The position numbers were made by a program, and so were the translations under genes. A DNA stretch of 64,000 nucleotides, from assembly GCA_003217735.2 (NCBI GenBank), contig CP031585.1, positions 4,079,501 to 4,143,500 of the forward strand. The letters are read 5' to 3'. Below the pieces are notes generated by a model, which was given only the letters and a program-made list of their open reading frames with translations, was not told the DNA's origin and did not search any database. This stretch comes from Marinibacterium anthonyi. GTDB taxonomy: Bacteria > Pseudomonadota > Alphaproteobacteria > Rhodobacterales > Rhodobacteraceae. Positions 36,366-46,256 of the stretch are shown here, one piece after another (the stretch's first letter is position 1; every line of letters starts with the position of its first letter).

Positions 36366-39300
36366 CGACGGCAGCACCTTTCGGCCCGCCTCGGGCGGCG
36401 TAGCGGGCGGCGAGACCATCACCTGCATTTCTGGCAACGAGGGCGACATCGCATTGCTGAGCAAGATCGCGCGCGCCTCCGAAACCCTGATGCTCGCCGA
36501 TGCCGCGGTTGCCGATCCCGCCAATCCCTCTGCGCCGACGCCCGACGAGGTCGCGCAGACCCTCCACCGGCTTTTTGTCGAGGCCGCCACCGCCGCCTTT
36601 GCCGATTGGACCGACTATCTCGACGCGCTGAAAGCGCTAGACGCGGGCGAGGACGCGGAACAGCCCATCGGCACGGCGAACCCGTCGCCCCAAGCCCGTG
36701 CCGAGGATCGGGCCGGCCAGGGCGTCACCTCCGCCGAGGTCAACCGGCGCCTGCGGGATCTCGCGCTGGCTCATTTCGAGAAGGCGCAGGAAACCTGCCG
36801 CGCGACCCAGCAGCTCGGTGCGAATGTCTGCGGCCCGCAGATCGCATCCGAGCTAGTCGGGGTGCTTGAAGCCGCGGCAGGCACCGGCACGTGCGCCTGC
36901 ACGCACATGTCGGGCGACCTCTTTGACACCTATCTTCGTATCATCACACTGCAAAAGGATTTCCTGCTCGCCAACCAGATGGGACAGGCGGAGTTTTCCG
37001 CGCTCCAACAGAGCATCGCGGAGCGCGACGACGAGATGCGCCGTCCCTCCGCCCCCCCGCCCGCCTACGAAAAACCAGACCCGGCCACCAGCGTCGGCGC
37101 CCAGTTCAAACCGAGCCTCGCGGCGACCCGGCTCTTCAGCCTAGATGAGACGCCGGATCTCGGTCGCCTTTTTCGCACCTTCGTCGATTTTGCCGTCGAT
37201 CCGGCTCAGCTCGGTGCCGTGCTGACGCGCGCCGACACGCAGGATGGCGACGAGGCGTTCCTCTACCTGCGGCTCGCGGAAACCGGCCCCGGCAGCGGCA
37301 ACGCCGCGACCAGCAGCGTCTGGACACTGGCCAAGATCCGGCTGCGGGCGCGGGATGGTGGCTTCGACGCCGAAGGCTTTTGGCCCGCCACCCGAGAGGA
37401 ACTGGTCGTCGCCATGGCGGGCACCCCGCCCGAGCAAAGCCGCGCCTATCTCGGCCAGAAGGACGGGCTCATCCTGCTTGGCGCCCGCAACGCCTCAGGC
37501 GCGCCCCGCTTCGAGTTGATAAGCGTCGATGTCCAGTCCGCGGCGCGTGACGCGCAATCCCGGGCCGAACGCGCCCTTGGCCTCGCCAAGCGCGCAAGGG
37601 ACGCGCGGGACCGCACCGACTGGGACCCGGCGGAGGGACCGGACCGGATCGAACCCAGCCGGCTCACTTCCAGCGGGCTGAGCCTCGTCAATTTCTCCTG
37701 CGCGTCGGACCTGTCGCGTCAGATGGGAATGGCCCGGGCGCTCGAAACCGAACGCTGCGACAGCATCGCGCTCGATGCCGACGACCTGCTCACCGGACGG
37801 CTGCCCGCATATGGCATCCTGATCGAGGACGACGCCAAGGAATGGCTGCCGGTCACGGGACGCAAGATCACTTATGACGACCCCGTCGTCGCGGCGCTCA
37901 TCGCCCCCCTTTACTGCGACGCGATCGAGGCCGCGCTTGCGCAGGCGGCCGTCGACCGCAGCGTGCCGCTCGTCAAGGATTACGGCGGACAATCCGCCAA
38001 CGACGGCACCCCCGCGCCGAAACGGCTCGTGGCCCGCGTGCCCGAGGTCGAATTCCAACTCACCGGCGATCCCGCGGGCGTGCAGACCGACCTCAAGAGC
38101 ACCGTTCAGCCCATCGACGCCTCGCATGACCTCGCCATCGACCGCACCTACAGCCTGTCGCAACGCGATGACGGCGATCCGCTGCTCACGCCGCCCGCGC
38201 GGTTCGGCGAGGCCGGGCAGATCGGCTTCGCCGCGGTCTATCTCGGCGGCGGCACGCTCCGCCCCGAGGACCTGCCGCGCGCCTTCGACACCGTGGCCGA
38301 GGCCGCCATCCCGCCCCAGCCGACAGGCAGCCCCCCGGTCGAGGGGCGCCGCTTCCTGCGCTGCGATCCGGTGGGCGCGCCCTCCGTCTCGATCCCCCAC
38401 GAGGAGGCCGCCGACGAAGAGCGCCTCTATCAACGCCTGGGCCAGCCGCAGTTCGCATATCAGCGGCAGACGGCGAAACGGGTCGTCCGGCGCTCCATCA
38501 TCACACCGGGCGATACGGCCTGCGACTTGAAACAGCGCTGCACCGGCGCCATCGACGGCACGTTCCAGCCGCCGATCCGCCGCGTCGTGCTACCGCCGGT
38601 GCTGCCGCTGGAAACCGCCGAACTGCACGGGGTCTTCGACGCCGAGCGCCCACACTGGTTCGACGTGCCGGACCCGCTGATCGCGTCGCTCTACCGCATT
38701 CCGCCCTGGCGCACCGATTACCACAAGCTCGGCCACGTCCACCGGCCCGCCGACGGCCTGCCCGATCTGCATTACCAGGCAGGCTGGGGCGGCATGCCGG
38801 TCCTGCGCTACGACACCGACGCGGTGGCCGATCTCAAGGCGGTCACCTCGGCCGAGATCGACTACGGCAAGAGTTTCTTCGACGAAGCCGTCCAGTGGTC
38901 GCGGGACTATGAGGCCTGGGAACGCACCGCCTCCGAACGCGAAGAAACGCCCCCGCTGCCCACCGCCGCCGCCGGCGACAGCGTCTTTGCCCGGCGCACG
39001 CGTGTCGATGTCGGCATCGGCCGCACCGTGCCATTCTATCCCGACCCGATGGCGAGCGAGTTGGTCCTGCGCCTCACCCCCGCCATCGACGGATCGGGTG
39101 GCAGGATCGCGTTGACCAGTACCGTCCCGATGGTCGAAACCGACCACTATCCCGACTGTTACCCGGTCGTCATTGACGTCGTCCGACTGCGCTACGGCGA
39201 AGAGGCGGTCATCGAGACACTGGACGGCTTCCAGACCGTCGAAGGCACCCGGTGCCGCGTGGTCGAGATCGGCGTGCCGCCCGGGCGCAGCTTCACGCTC

Positions 39301-41415
39301 GACATGTGGCACCGCCCTTCCGTCGCTTTGCTGGAGAACTGGAGTGAGCTTGTCGACACCGCCGCCTCGCTGGAGGAAGTCCGCGCCGATAGCGGCAATG
39401 ACGACCCGCAGATGCAATCCTGCGGCCTGCTCGGCCGCCCCGCCCCCACAGCCGCCGCGCTCCGCACCATCGCCGAACGGCTGCACGCCGCGCTGGGGAA
39501 ATGGCCGCTTCTAGAAATCTCGCGCGTGACCAGTATCGACATCTCCCACGCCTCTAGCCGCCCGATCATCGCACCGGACATGATCCCGGCCACGGGCGAC
39601 CGCGAGATCCGGGTGCGCCGCCGTGTTGAGGATGGCGCGAAAGCCAAACTCGGCAAAGAGGTTGTCCACACGCCCGCCCCGCTGCCCGCGGACTGGTTCT
39701 TCGGCCAAATGCCCGAACAGACGGCCGGCAGTGACCGCGACGCGCCTGTTGCCGAATCCACGGGCCAAACCGTCGATCTCGGCGGGTTCGTGCGGGTGGA
39801 CTTGCCCTCGACCGGCTCGGTGGAGATCTTTGCCGAAGGCACAACGATCAAGGGCGGGCCCTTCGACGATCCCTCCCGAACGCGCGGGCCCGATCATATC
39901 CATCGCGGCGTCTTTCCGAAACGGCTCGACCCCGAAACCGCCAGGGAACGCCTGATGCGGGCCGAGGAGATCTACGGCTTCGAGGTCGATCCACATGGAC
40001 GCGTCCGTTTTCCGCGCGGTGAAGCGCTCTGGGCTCAGTTCCGCAACATCCCCGAACTCGCAGACACGGTGTTCTCCGCCGAACCGGTCCATCTCAGCCT
40101 GCATGCCCTATTCACCCGCACCGCGCGGGCAGAAGCCGCCGCGTCCGGCAACCCCGGATCCGACACACGGGTCAACCCGCTGATGGCCGATACCCGCGCT
40201 CGCGACGTGACGGTCAGCCTGCGCTGCAACAGCCGCTTTTTCGAGGATTTCCGCAGTCGTTCGGCGATCCGCAACGGCATGTTCCACCCCGCCACACCCC
40301 TTCCGCTCGAGGACACGCGGCAGGCGGGCCTGCGCAAGGTCGACATCTGCGTGCCCGCCTCCGAACGCCCGCCCAAGCCCGACCCCGCGGCAGAGGCGCA
40401 GGCGGTCATCGTCAACCTGCCGCACATCGCAATGCCTGCCGCCTCGGGGCCGGCGGGGCTCGGCGATTTCGGCATCACCGGGGGACGCGGCTCATCGGGC
40501 GGCCTGAGCAGTCCTGGCGGGTTGGGCAGCCTCGGCAAGACGCCCCCCGCGGCCTCCACCAGCAGTTCTCGCATCGCCCGCGTCCGGCTGTGGTTCAAGC
40601 GGCCCTGGTTCGCGTCTGGCGAAAACGAGATGGTCGGCCTCGTCCTCTGGCCGCAGGCCGACCGGCTGGTCCGCCGCTGCGGGCTAATGTCCCGCCAGGA
40701 ACTCTACCTGCGCCCCTCCGTCGCCGACGGCCCGCGTGGCACCGCGTCATCGCTCGAAAATTACATGGCGCTCGAGACCTTCGAGGACCGCGACCTCGCC
40801 GCGGCCGAACAGATCGTGTCGCGCTGGGGCAGCGACGGCACCGAAGCCTTCCCCGACGGCATTCCCGAAAGGGACAAGTGGCGTCACTGGACGATCCCCA
40901 GCAGCGTCTTCGCCGATTTCACGCACGATCCGGCCGCCAGGACCTTCAAGCCGCGGCGCCGAGACGCCCGGCACGTCGCCGACGTGGCCCTGCCCGTCCC
41001 CGGAGAGCGCCCGCCACCGCCGCAGAGGACGCCGACCGTCGCTTCCTCAATGTCGATCTGCTGGCCTACACGCCGCGGTTCGATATCGACCGCGAGGAAT
41101 GGTATGTCGACGTCACGCTCGATCCCGGCCCGATGGTGTCCCCCTTCCTGCGCCTCTGCGTCGTCCGTTACCAGCCCTGCGCGCCCCGCGACCTGCAGCT
41201 TTCGGAGCCCGCCGAGGCGTTCGAGTTCCAGATCCTCACCCACCGCCGCTCCGAGGTCACGGTCACACCCGACCCCAAGGCTCCCAACACCCACGTCCTC
41301 GTGCGCTGCGAGGTGGCCGGCCCCGCCAGCGCCATGCCCGACCCCGGCGCACGCGACAACTGCGCGGCGCGCGGCACGCCCGTTGACGCGCTCGACACGC
41401 TCGTCGAGACGGTGA
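36366..41415 (+). pseudogene. Second giant protein, middle fragment (between IS66 and a frameshift)
   Basis: The frame resumes directly after the IS66 target copy with IDGSTFRPASGG. It runs about 1,550 native residues until about nt 41,010, where the frame is lost; codons after that to 41415 are out of frame. It contains helical segments early, mixed alpha/beta regions, and a Gly/Ser-rich patch (near nt 40,480-40,560) followed by RVRLWFKRPWFASGENEMVG. No known enzyme motif was found. A GTG or ATG restart inside is possible but no strong ribosome site is seen. Confidence 0.65.
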
Positions 41416-41765
41416 TGCATATGCGGCTCTACGGCGCGGAGACCGAAACCGGCATCACCCGCGTCGATGCGGAACTGCGCGCTGGGTCGAAACCAGCAGG
41501 CGCCAAATCCGGCAGCGCGAAACAGGCCGGGGCCGAGCGGCTCTGGACTGGCTGCTTCCGCCTGCCCCGCTCCGCACTCGAATCTGATAGGATCGCCCTG
41601 CAGGTGCATGTCGAGGAACGCGCGCACCGGATGAGCGCGACCTATGGCGGCCCCGACGCCGACGAGGCGGAGCGCGAGAAACTTACCGCGAGCCAGCCGC
41701 GCTACCTCTGCAGCCTCGACCTGCCCCATCCCGCCTGCGCCCCCGGCAAATCGCAACAGCAATAG
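41010..41765 (+). pseudogene. Second giant protein, 3' fragment (after one-base frameshift)
   Basis: From about nt 41,010 the coding signal moves to another frame (EDADRRFLNVDLLAYTPRF, REEWYVDVTLDPGPMVSPFLRL, CVVRYQPCAP) and ends at 41765. The shift fits loss of one base (or gain of two) in the Pro-rich stretch around 40,990-41,025. With the shift repaired the protein continues smoothly from KPRRRDARHVADVALPVPGE. The stop lies two bases before the next gene's ATG. Confidence 0.65.
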
Positions 41766-41767
41766 GA

Positions 41768-42373
41768 ATGGACATGCCCCTGACGACCCCTGCTCGCCAC
41801 GCCCGCACCGCGCTTGCCGCAGCACTCCTGCTCGGCCACGCCACGCAAAGCGGCGCCCAGACGACGGTCAACTGCACGCCGCAGCAGATCACGACGATCG
41901 CCGACGCGCAGTCCCTCATCGCGGGCAAGGTGGACGGCGCCCTCATCCACGTCGGGCAGACGCCGCATTTCGAACGCTGGTTCGGCACCTACGACGCCGG
42001 GCGCGCCGCGACCGTCACTTCGAACCTAGGAATGATCCGCGGCTACGCAATGATTTCACAGCCGGAATACACCTGCATCGGCGCCGGGCAAGGGTCCTGC
42101 ACGCCAGGCACGCTCGCTTATGTCGCGGCCGGCTCCTCGTTCGAAATTTCGCTCTTTCCCGACTTCTTCAGCCTCGGCCCGGTCGGGACGGACACGACCT
42201 GGGGCACGATCCTGCACGAGATGACCCATTTCGCCATGGGACCCGCCACAGGTGACGAGTGTTACGGCTCGGTGGGCGTGGGCTCCTGCCTCGATCTGGC
42301 CATCCGCAATCCCGCCGCCGCCGTGACGAATGCCGACAGCTACCAGTATTTCGTCGAACGCGCGCCGTTCTGA
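41768..42373 (+). CDS. Secreted M35-family (aspzincin, peptidyl-Lys type) metallopeptidase
   Basis: The 201-residue protein has a Sec signal peptide (about residues 1-30, ending QSGA) and a small M35-like domain. The zinc site is HEMTH (H150, E151, H154). The third ligand of aspzincins is D163 in GDECYG, and the family's NADSYQYF closes the domain (188-195). WFGTYD (71-76) is also typical. Such enzymes cut before or after lysine, or process secreted proteins, outside the cell. It is the intact third gene of the giant-protein operon, two bases after its neighbour; ATG 41774 is an alternative start. Cutting the giant proteins is a possible role. Confidence 0.85.
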   Translation: MDMPLTTPARHARTALAAALLLGHATQSGAQTTVNCTPQQITTIADAQSLIAGKVDGALIHVGQTPHFERWFGTYDAGRAATVTSNLGMIRGYAMISQPEYTCIGAGQGSCTPGTLAYVAAGSSFEISLFPDFFSLGPVGTDTTWGTILHEMTHFAMGPATGDECYGSVGVGSCLDLAIRNPAAAVTNADSYQYFVERAPF

Positions 42374-42434
42374 CGCCCGATCCGCAGCGCCCGCCCCCCC
42401 GGGCGCACCCGCCCCACGCAGCAAAGGCAATGCC

Positions 42435-43253
42435 ATGAAACCCACCGGATACCTCGCCCTCACTCTCGCCGCCGCGCTCGCGGCCTCGCCGCTGGCCGCC
42501 GCCGAAACCTGGACGCCATGGGCGGATCTCGGCAAGTTCAAACCGGATCAGAAAGCCCTCATCGACGCGCGCACCGAACGCAATCCCGGTTCGAAGAAGG
42601 AATACGAGGTCCAGCTCATCGCCGAAGGGCTGGGCGAAGCCGTGAATGTCGACGAATACGTCGTCCAGATCACCAAACTGCCCACCGGCATGTCCAAGGA
42701 CGCTTTCTTCAAACATGTCCGGGTCAATCTGAACGACTTCCTCGACCAGTTCGTCTCCACGTTCGGCCCCTACGACACCGCGGACAGGACCGACTGGAAC
42801 GAAGGCCGCGATGCACAGCTCGGCACGATCATGGTCTTCGGAATCGCCCTCCCGGTGCTGGGCACCGACGACGGCGCCGTGGTGGTGAGCCAGACCAAGA
42901 ATTTCCAATGGACCTTCTCGCCGGTTAAGGACGGCTTCTTCGGCTCCTTCGGCACCCACCCGGTCGCCGGAAACCGGCAGTTTGGCCTGCGCGAGGTCGC
43001 TGGCCGGTACGAATTCTACACGCGCGCCTTCGACCGCGTCTACCCGACCGAGGTCGACCCGTTCGAGGAGGAGGCCTTCAAGGGCGCGGACGATCTTTGG
43101 AAAAGCCTGCAGAACAAGCTCGTCGCCTATGTCAACAAGAACGGCGGAACGGCCACGGCGCTCACCCCCACCGTGCCCGGCGGCAACGATCCCGACAAGA
43201 AGCCGCAATACTCCGACGTCTGCAAGGACGCCACGCTCAATCTGAAGTGCTGA
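42435..43253 (+). CDS. Secreted protein of unknown function
   Basis: The 272-residue protein has a Sec signal peptide (about residues 1-24, ASPLAAAETW). The mature part starts TPWADLGKFKPDQKALIDARTERNP and has mixed alpha/beta character with two cysteines near the C-terminus (SDVCKDATLNLKC) that could form a disulfide. I do not recognise a family. AAAGG lies about six bases before the ATG. It is the last gene of the giant-protein/metallopeptidase operon and appears intact. Confidence 0.75.
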   Translation: MKPTGYLALTLAAALAASPLAAAETWTPWADLGKFKPDQKALIDARTERNPGSKKEYEVQLIAEGLGEAVNVDEYVVQITKLPTGMSKDAFFKHVRVNLNDFLDQFVSTFGPYDTADRTDWNEGRDAQLGTIMVFGIALPVLGTDDGAVVVSQTKNFQWTFSPVKDGFFGSFGTHPVAGNRQFGLREVAGRYEFYTRAFDRVYPTEVDPFEEEAFKGADDLWKSLQNKLVAYVNKNGGTATALTPTVPGGNDPDKKPQYSDVCKDATLNLKC

Positions 43254-43707
43254 GGTCCCGCCGGACGGCCTGAACCCGACGGACGGGCGCCGTTGCCTTA
43301 TCCCTCGCACGATGCCCCGGCCGACCTTGGAGGCCGGTCACTGCATCAACGCAGGACGGCCCCGTCCGAGAGATGCAAGAACGCCTCGCTCGGGACTGTT
43401 GCATCAATCGATCGTGCGCAACAAGCTTCGGTTCTTTAGATTGAACGCATTTTATCCATTCAGCATAGTGGCAGGCCCACCAGCCCCATCCCTACAGCCC
43501 TATTGGATAAGAGCGAGTTGGGGCTGGTTCCGCGCGTCGCACAAACGGAGCTACGGACATGGTGAAAACTAATTTTCACTTCGGCCCCCGTCCAAAGTTA
43601 TTAAATTTGCGAGGTGGAGTTAGAGATCGGATCGCGGCGGTCACATGGATGTAAGCATCCGGCGTAGGCCGTGGTCATGCCGCAAGTTGGCTTTGCGATG
43701 GCGCTGT
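43254..43707. other. Non-coding stretch between the giant operon and the IS3 element
   Basis: These 454 bases have no supported gene. The right half is AT-richer than the neighbourhood. A short segment near 43395-43420 (ggactgttgcatcaatcg) resembles ends of some IS elements and may be a remnant, but no partner end is visible. No clear terminator for the operon was found. Confidence 0.5.
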
Positions 43708-43787
43708 TGAGCTACCCCCCGAAATTCGGACACTGACATAAGCTACGATTTGCAGTCTGCTGATCTTCGACGAGAAGGAGATCAGAG

Positions 43788-44081
43788 ATGTCGAAACGGA
43801 AGCAGCACGCGCCTGAGTTCAAGGCGAAGGTCGCGCTGGAAGCCCTGAAAGGCGAGGAGACGGCCGCCGAGCTGGCAAGCCGGTTCGGGGTGCATCCGAC
43901 GATGATCCATCAATGGAAGCGAGCCCTGCTCGAAGGCGCCTCCGGTGTGTTCGAGCGCGGGGGCCGCAAGAAGCCCGAGATTGACGAGGAGCAGGTGAAG
44001 GAGCTCCACGCCAAGATCGGGGAGCTGGCGGTGGCCAACTCTTTTTTGGAACGAAAGCTGAAGCCCTGGGGCGGGAAGTGA
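43788..44081 (+). CDS. IS3-family transposase OrfA (helix-turn-helix)
   Basis: The 97-residue protein has the OrfA helix-turn-helix (EFKAKVALEALKGEETAAELASRFGVHPTMIHQW) and a leucine-zipper tail. It ends in FLERKLKPWGGK. A slippery t-ttt-ttg heptamer lies at about 44042-44049, just before its end, and a -1 shift there enters the OrfB frame, as is usual for IS3 elements that make an OrfAB fusion. Confidence 0.9.
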   Translation: MSKRKQHAPEFKAKVALEALKGEETAAELASRFGVHPTMIHQWKRALLEGASGVFERGGRKKPEIDEEQVKELHAKIGELAVANSFLERKLKPWGGK

Positions 44082-44941
44082 GGCGCGGCATGATCGAGCC
44101 GGACCACCCGGACCTGTCGATCGGCCAGCAGTGCAAGCTGCTGTCGATCGCGCGCTCGTCTTTCTACTACACGCCCAAGGGCGAGTCTGAGCGGAACCTC
44201 GGCCTGATGCGGCGGATCGACGAGCAGTTCCTGGAGACGCCGTTCTTCGGCGTTCGGCAGATGACCTGGCATCTGCGTAACGACGGACACCTTGTGAACG
44301 AGAAGCGCATCCGGCGACTGATGCGCCTGATGGGGCTAATGCCGATTTACGAGAAGCCCAACACGAGCAGGCCGACGAAGGGCCACAAGACCTATCCCTA
44401 CCTGCTCAGAGGTCTGCGGGTGGAACGCCCGAACCAGGTCTGGTGCTCGGATATCACCTACCTGCCCATGCGGCGCGGGTTCCTATACCTCGTGGCGATC
44501 ATGGACTGGCACACCCGCAAGGTCCTGTCCTGGCGGATCTCGAACACGCTGGAGGCCGACTTCTGTGTCGAGGCGCTGAACGAGGCCATCCACAAGTTCG
44601 GCCCGCCAGAGATAATGAATACAGATCAGGGATCCCAGTTCACCTCCTTTGCCTGGACGGATCGGCTCCGCCGGTCCAGCGTGCGCATATCGATGGATGG
44701 GAAAGGCCGGTTCCTCGACAACATCTTCATCGAGAGGCTGTGGCGCACCCTGAAATACGAGTGCGTCTACCTGCATGCCTGGGAGACCGGATCGGAGACG
44801 AAAGCGGCCATCCGGAAATGGATGAGCTTCTACAACAACCAGCGCCCGCATTCAGCCCTGGGCGGCCAGCCTCCGGCGCTGGTCTACTGGCAGAGAAATG
44901 ATATCAACCAACCCGATCAGCAGGTGCAACGAGTAGCTTAA
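44078..44941 (+). CDS. IS3-family transposase OrfB (DDE integrase domain)
   Basis: The 287-residue catalytic subunit has a HTH_21-like N-terminus and the rve/DDE core: CSDITYLPM (first D), NTDQGSQFTS (second D) and IERLWRTLKYE (E). It overlaps OrfA by four bases in the -1 frame and is probably made as an OrfAB fusion by frameshifting. The frame looks intact. Confidence 0.92.
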   Translation: MRRGMIEPDHPDLSIGQQCKLLSIARSSFYYTPKGESERNLGLMRRIDEQFLETPFFGVRQMTWHLRNDGHLVNEKRIRRLMRLMGLMPIYEKPNTSRPTKGHKTYPYLLRGLRVERPNQVWCSDITYLPMRRGFLYLVAIMDWHTRKVLSWRISNTLEADFCVEALNEAIHKFGPPEIMNTDQGSQFTSFAWTDRLRRSSVRISMDGKGRFLDNIFIERLWRTLKYECVYLHAWETGSETKAAIRKWMSFYNNQRPHSALGGQPPALVYWQRNDINQPDQQVQRVA

Positions 44942-45226
44942 TTTACGCCAGATCCTGTCCAATAGATGGGGAGTAGCTCAGGCGCTCGGATGTCCTCATG
45001 AGCTAAGACCTTGATGCTGCGCAGGCTTATGCTTTCAATCTGAAAGTCGCGCCCGACAAGCTATTGAAAATGTTCATAGATTCTTTGCGCCAAATCGGAA
45101 GCGATTGATTTTGCGCATTCATCTGCTTTCTCTGACTACAGAAGAGCCAAAACGGATCAGACGAGCCATCGCTCTGTTGTCGCGCGGTGCCTCATGCTCC
45201 GCGGCCCAAACCGACGGATCCTGAGC

Positions 45227-46141
45227 CTAAAGCGCCGAGAAGTCGAACCCGTCGATATCGCGGATGTAATCCTCGAAGAACTCGGTGAAGGTCGCCACCA
45301 GCGGTGGCAGGACCTCGTAGGGCGGGTAATACAGCATCAGGTCCAGCGGCGGGATGTCCCAGTCGGTCAGCACCGGCTCCACCCGGCCACCGCGCACGCC
45401 CTCGCGCACCAGGAAATCCGGCAGGTTCACCATGCCGTTGCCCGTCGCGGCCAGGCCGTACAGGAATTCGCCGTTGTTCGACACGATCCGCGTGCCGGCG
45501 CGAATGCTGCGCTTCAGCCCCGATTTGGCGAAATGCCAGGTCTCGGGCGCGCGGGAGCTGCCGTAGGACAGGCACCAGGCAGGATCCAGTTCGTCCGGCG
45601 TTTCGGGGCGCGGGATCCGGTCGAACAGCGCCGGCGCCGCGATGACCGCGCGCGGCACCTGGCAGATCCGCCGCCAGATCGTCGACTTGTCCGACGGCGG
45701 CCCCGAAATCCGGATCGCCAGGTCGCAGGTCTCATCCACGATATCGACCAGGCGGTCGGTCATCTGCACGTCCAGCGTGATGTTCGGATAGGCCAGGCTG
45801 AAGCTGTTGACGAGGTCGGGCAGCAGCCGGATGCCGAAGGACATCGGCGCGTTGATCGCCAGACGGCCCCGGTCGGGGTGCGTCGCGCGGATGACCTCTT
45901 GGGTGATCCGGTCGAATTCCTGCACCACCGGGCGATACCGCGCCGCCACCATCGCCCCTGCCCCGGTCAGCGACACCTGCCGCGTGGTGCGCAGCAACAG
46001 CTGCTGGCCCAGGTCCTGTTCCAGCTGGGCGATGATCCGGGTGACCGAAGCCGGCGTCATGCGCAGCGATCGCGCCGCCCCGGCAAAGCTGGCCTGTTCG
46101 ACGACCTCCAGGAAAACGCGGATGGGTTTGATGTTCTGCAT
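45227..46141 (-). CDS. LysR-family transcriptional regulator
   Basis: The 304-residue protein has the LysR winged helix at the N-terminus (FLEVVEQASFAGAARSLRMTPASVTRIIAQLEQDLG) and the substrate-binding domain after residue 90. It is divergent from the dioxygenase-hydrolase pair with about 115 bases between them, the usual arrangement for a LysR regulator and its target. An inverted repeat in that gap (46176-46195) is a candidate binding site. The inducer is likely an aromatic or quinone compound, judged from the target genes. Confidence 0.9.
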   Translation of the reverse strand: MQNIKPIRVFLEVVEQASFAGAARSLRMTPASVTRIIAQLEQDLGQQLLLRTTRQVSLTGAGAMVAARYRPVVQEFDRITQEVIRATHPDRGRLAINAPMSFGIRLLPDLVNSFSLAYPNITLDVQMTDRLVDIVDETCDLAIRISGPPSDKSTIWRRICQVPRAVIAAPALFDRIPRPETPDELDPAWCLSYGSSRAPETWHFAKSGLKRSIRAGTRIVSNNGEFLYGLAATGNGMVNLPDFLVREGVRGGRVEPVLTDWDIPPLDLMLYYPPYEVLPPLVATFTEFFEDYIRDIDGFDFSAL

Positions 46142-46175
46142 GAGGACAATTATTACGATTTACGACAACAGTATC

Positions 46176-46195
46176 AGAATAGACCTTTCTATTCT
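46176..46195. promoter_or_regulatory. Inverted repeat, candidate LysR operator
   Basis: agaatag (46176-46182) and ctattct (46189-46195) are perfect arms around six bases, in the AT-rich gap between the LysR gene and the dioxygenase gene. The position suits a divergent LysR operator, though the spacing differs from the classic T-N11-A site. Confidence 0.5.
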
Positions 46196-46256
46196 TGGCA
46201 AGAGCCTTTGCACCTATCTTCGTGTCAGACAAGTTGAACAGGCGATGGAGCCGAAG

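Larger units (their letters stand above)
43708..44980 (+). mobile_element. IS3-family insertion sequence, 1,273 bp
   Basis: Terminal inverted repeats start tgagctac (43708-43732 and the complement of 44956-44980) and share the ends tgagctac and ggaca. The element holds the two overlapping transposase frames of the IS3 family. No direct target duplication borders the ends exactly; a 6-bp ggcgct occurs two bases before the left end (43700-43705) and directly after the right end (44981-44986). Confidence 0.88.

Noticed and set aside
43395-43420. Possible remnant IS end (ggactgttgcatcaatcg)
   Set aside because: It resembles some IS terminal repeats from memory, but there is no matching second end or transposase fragment in the neighbourhood.
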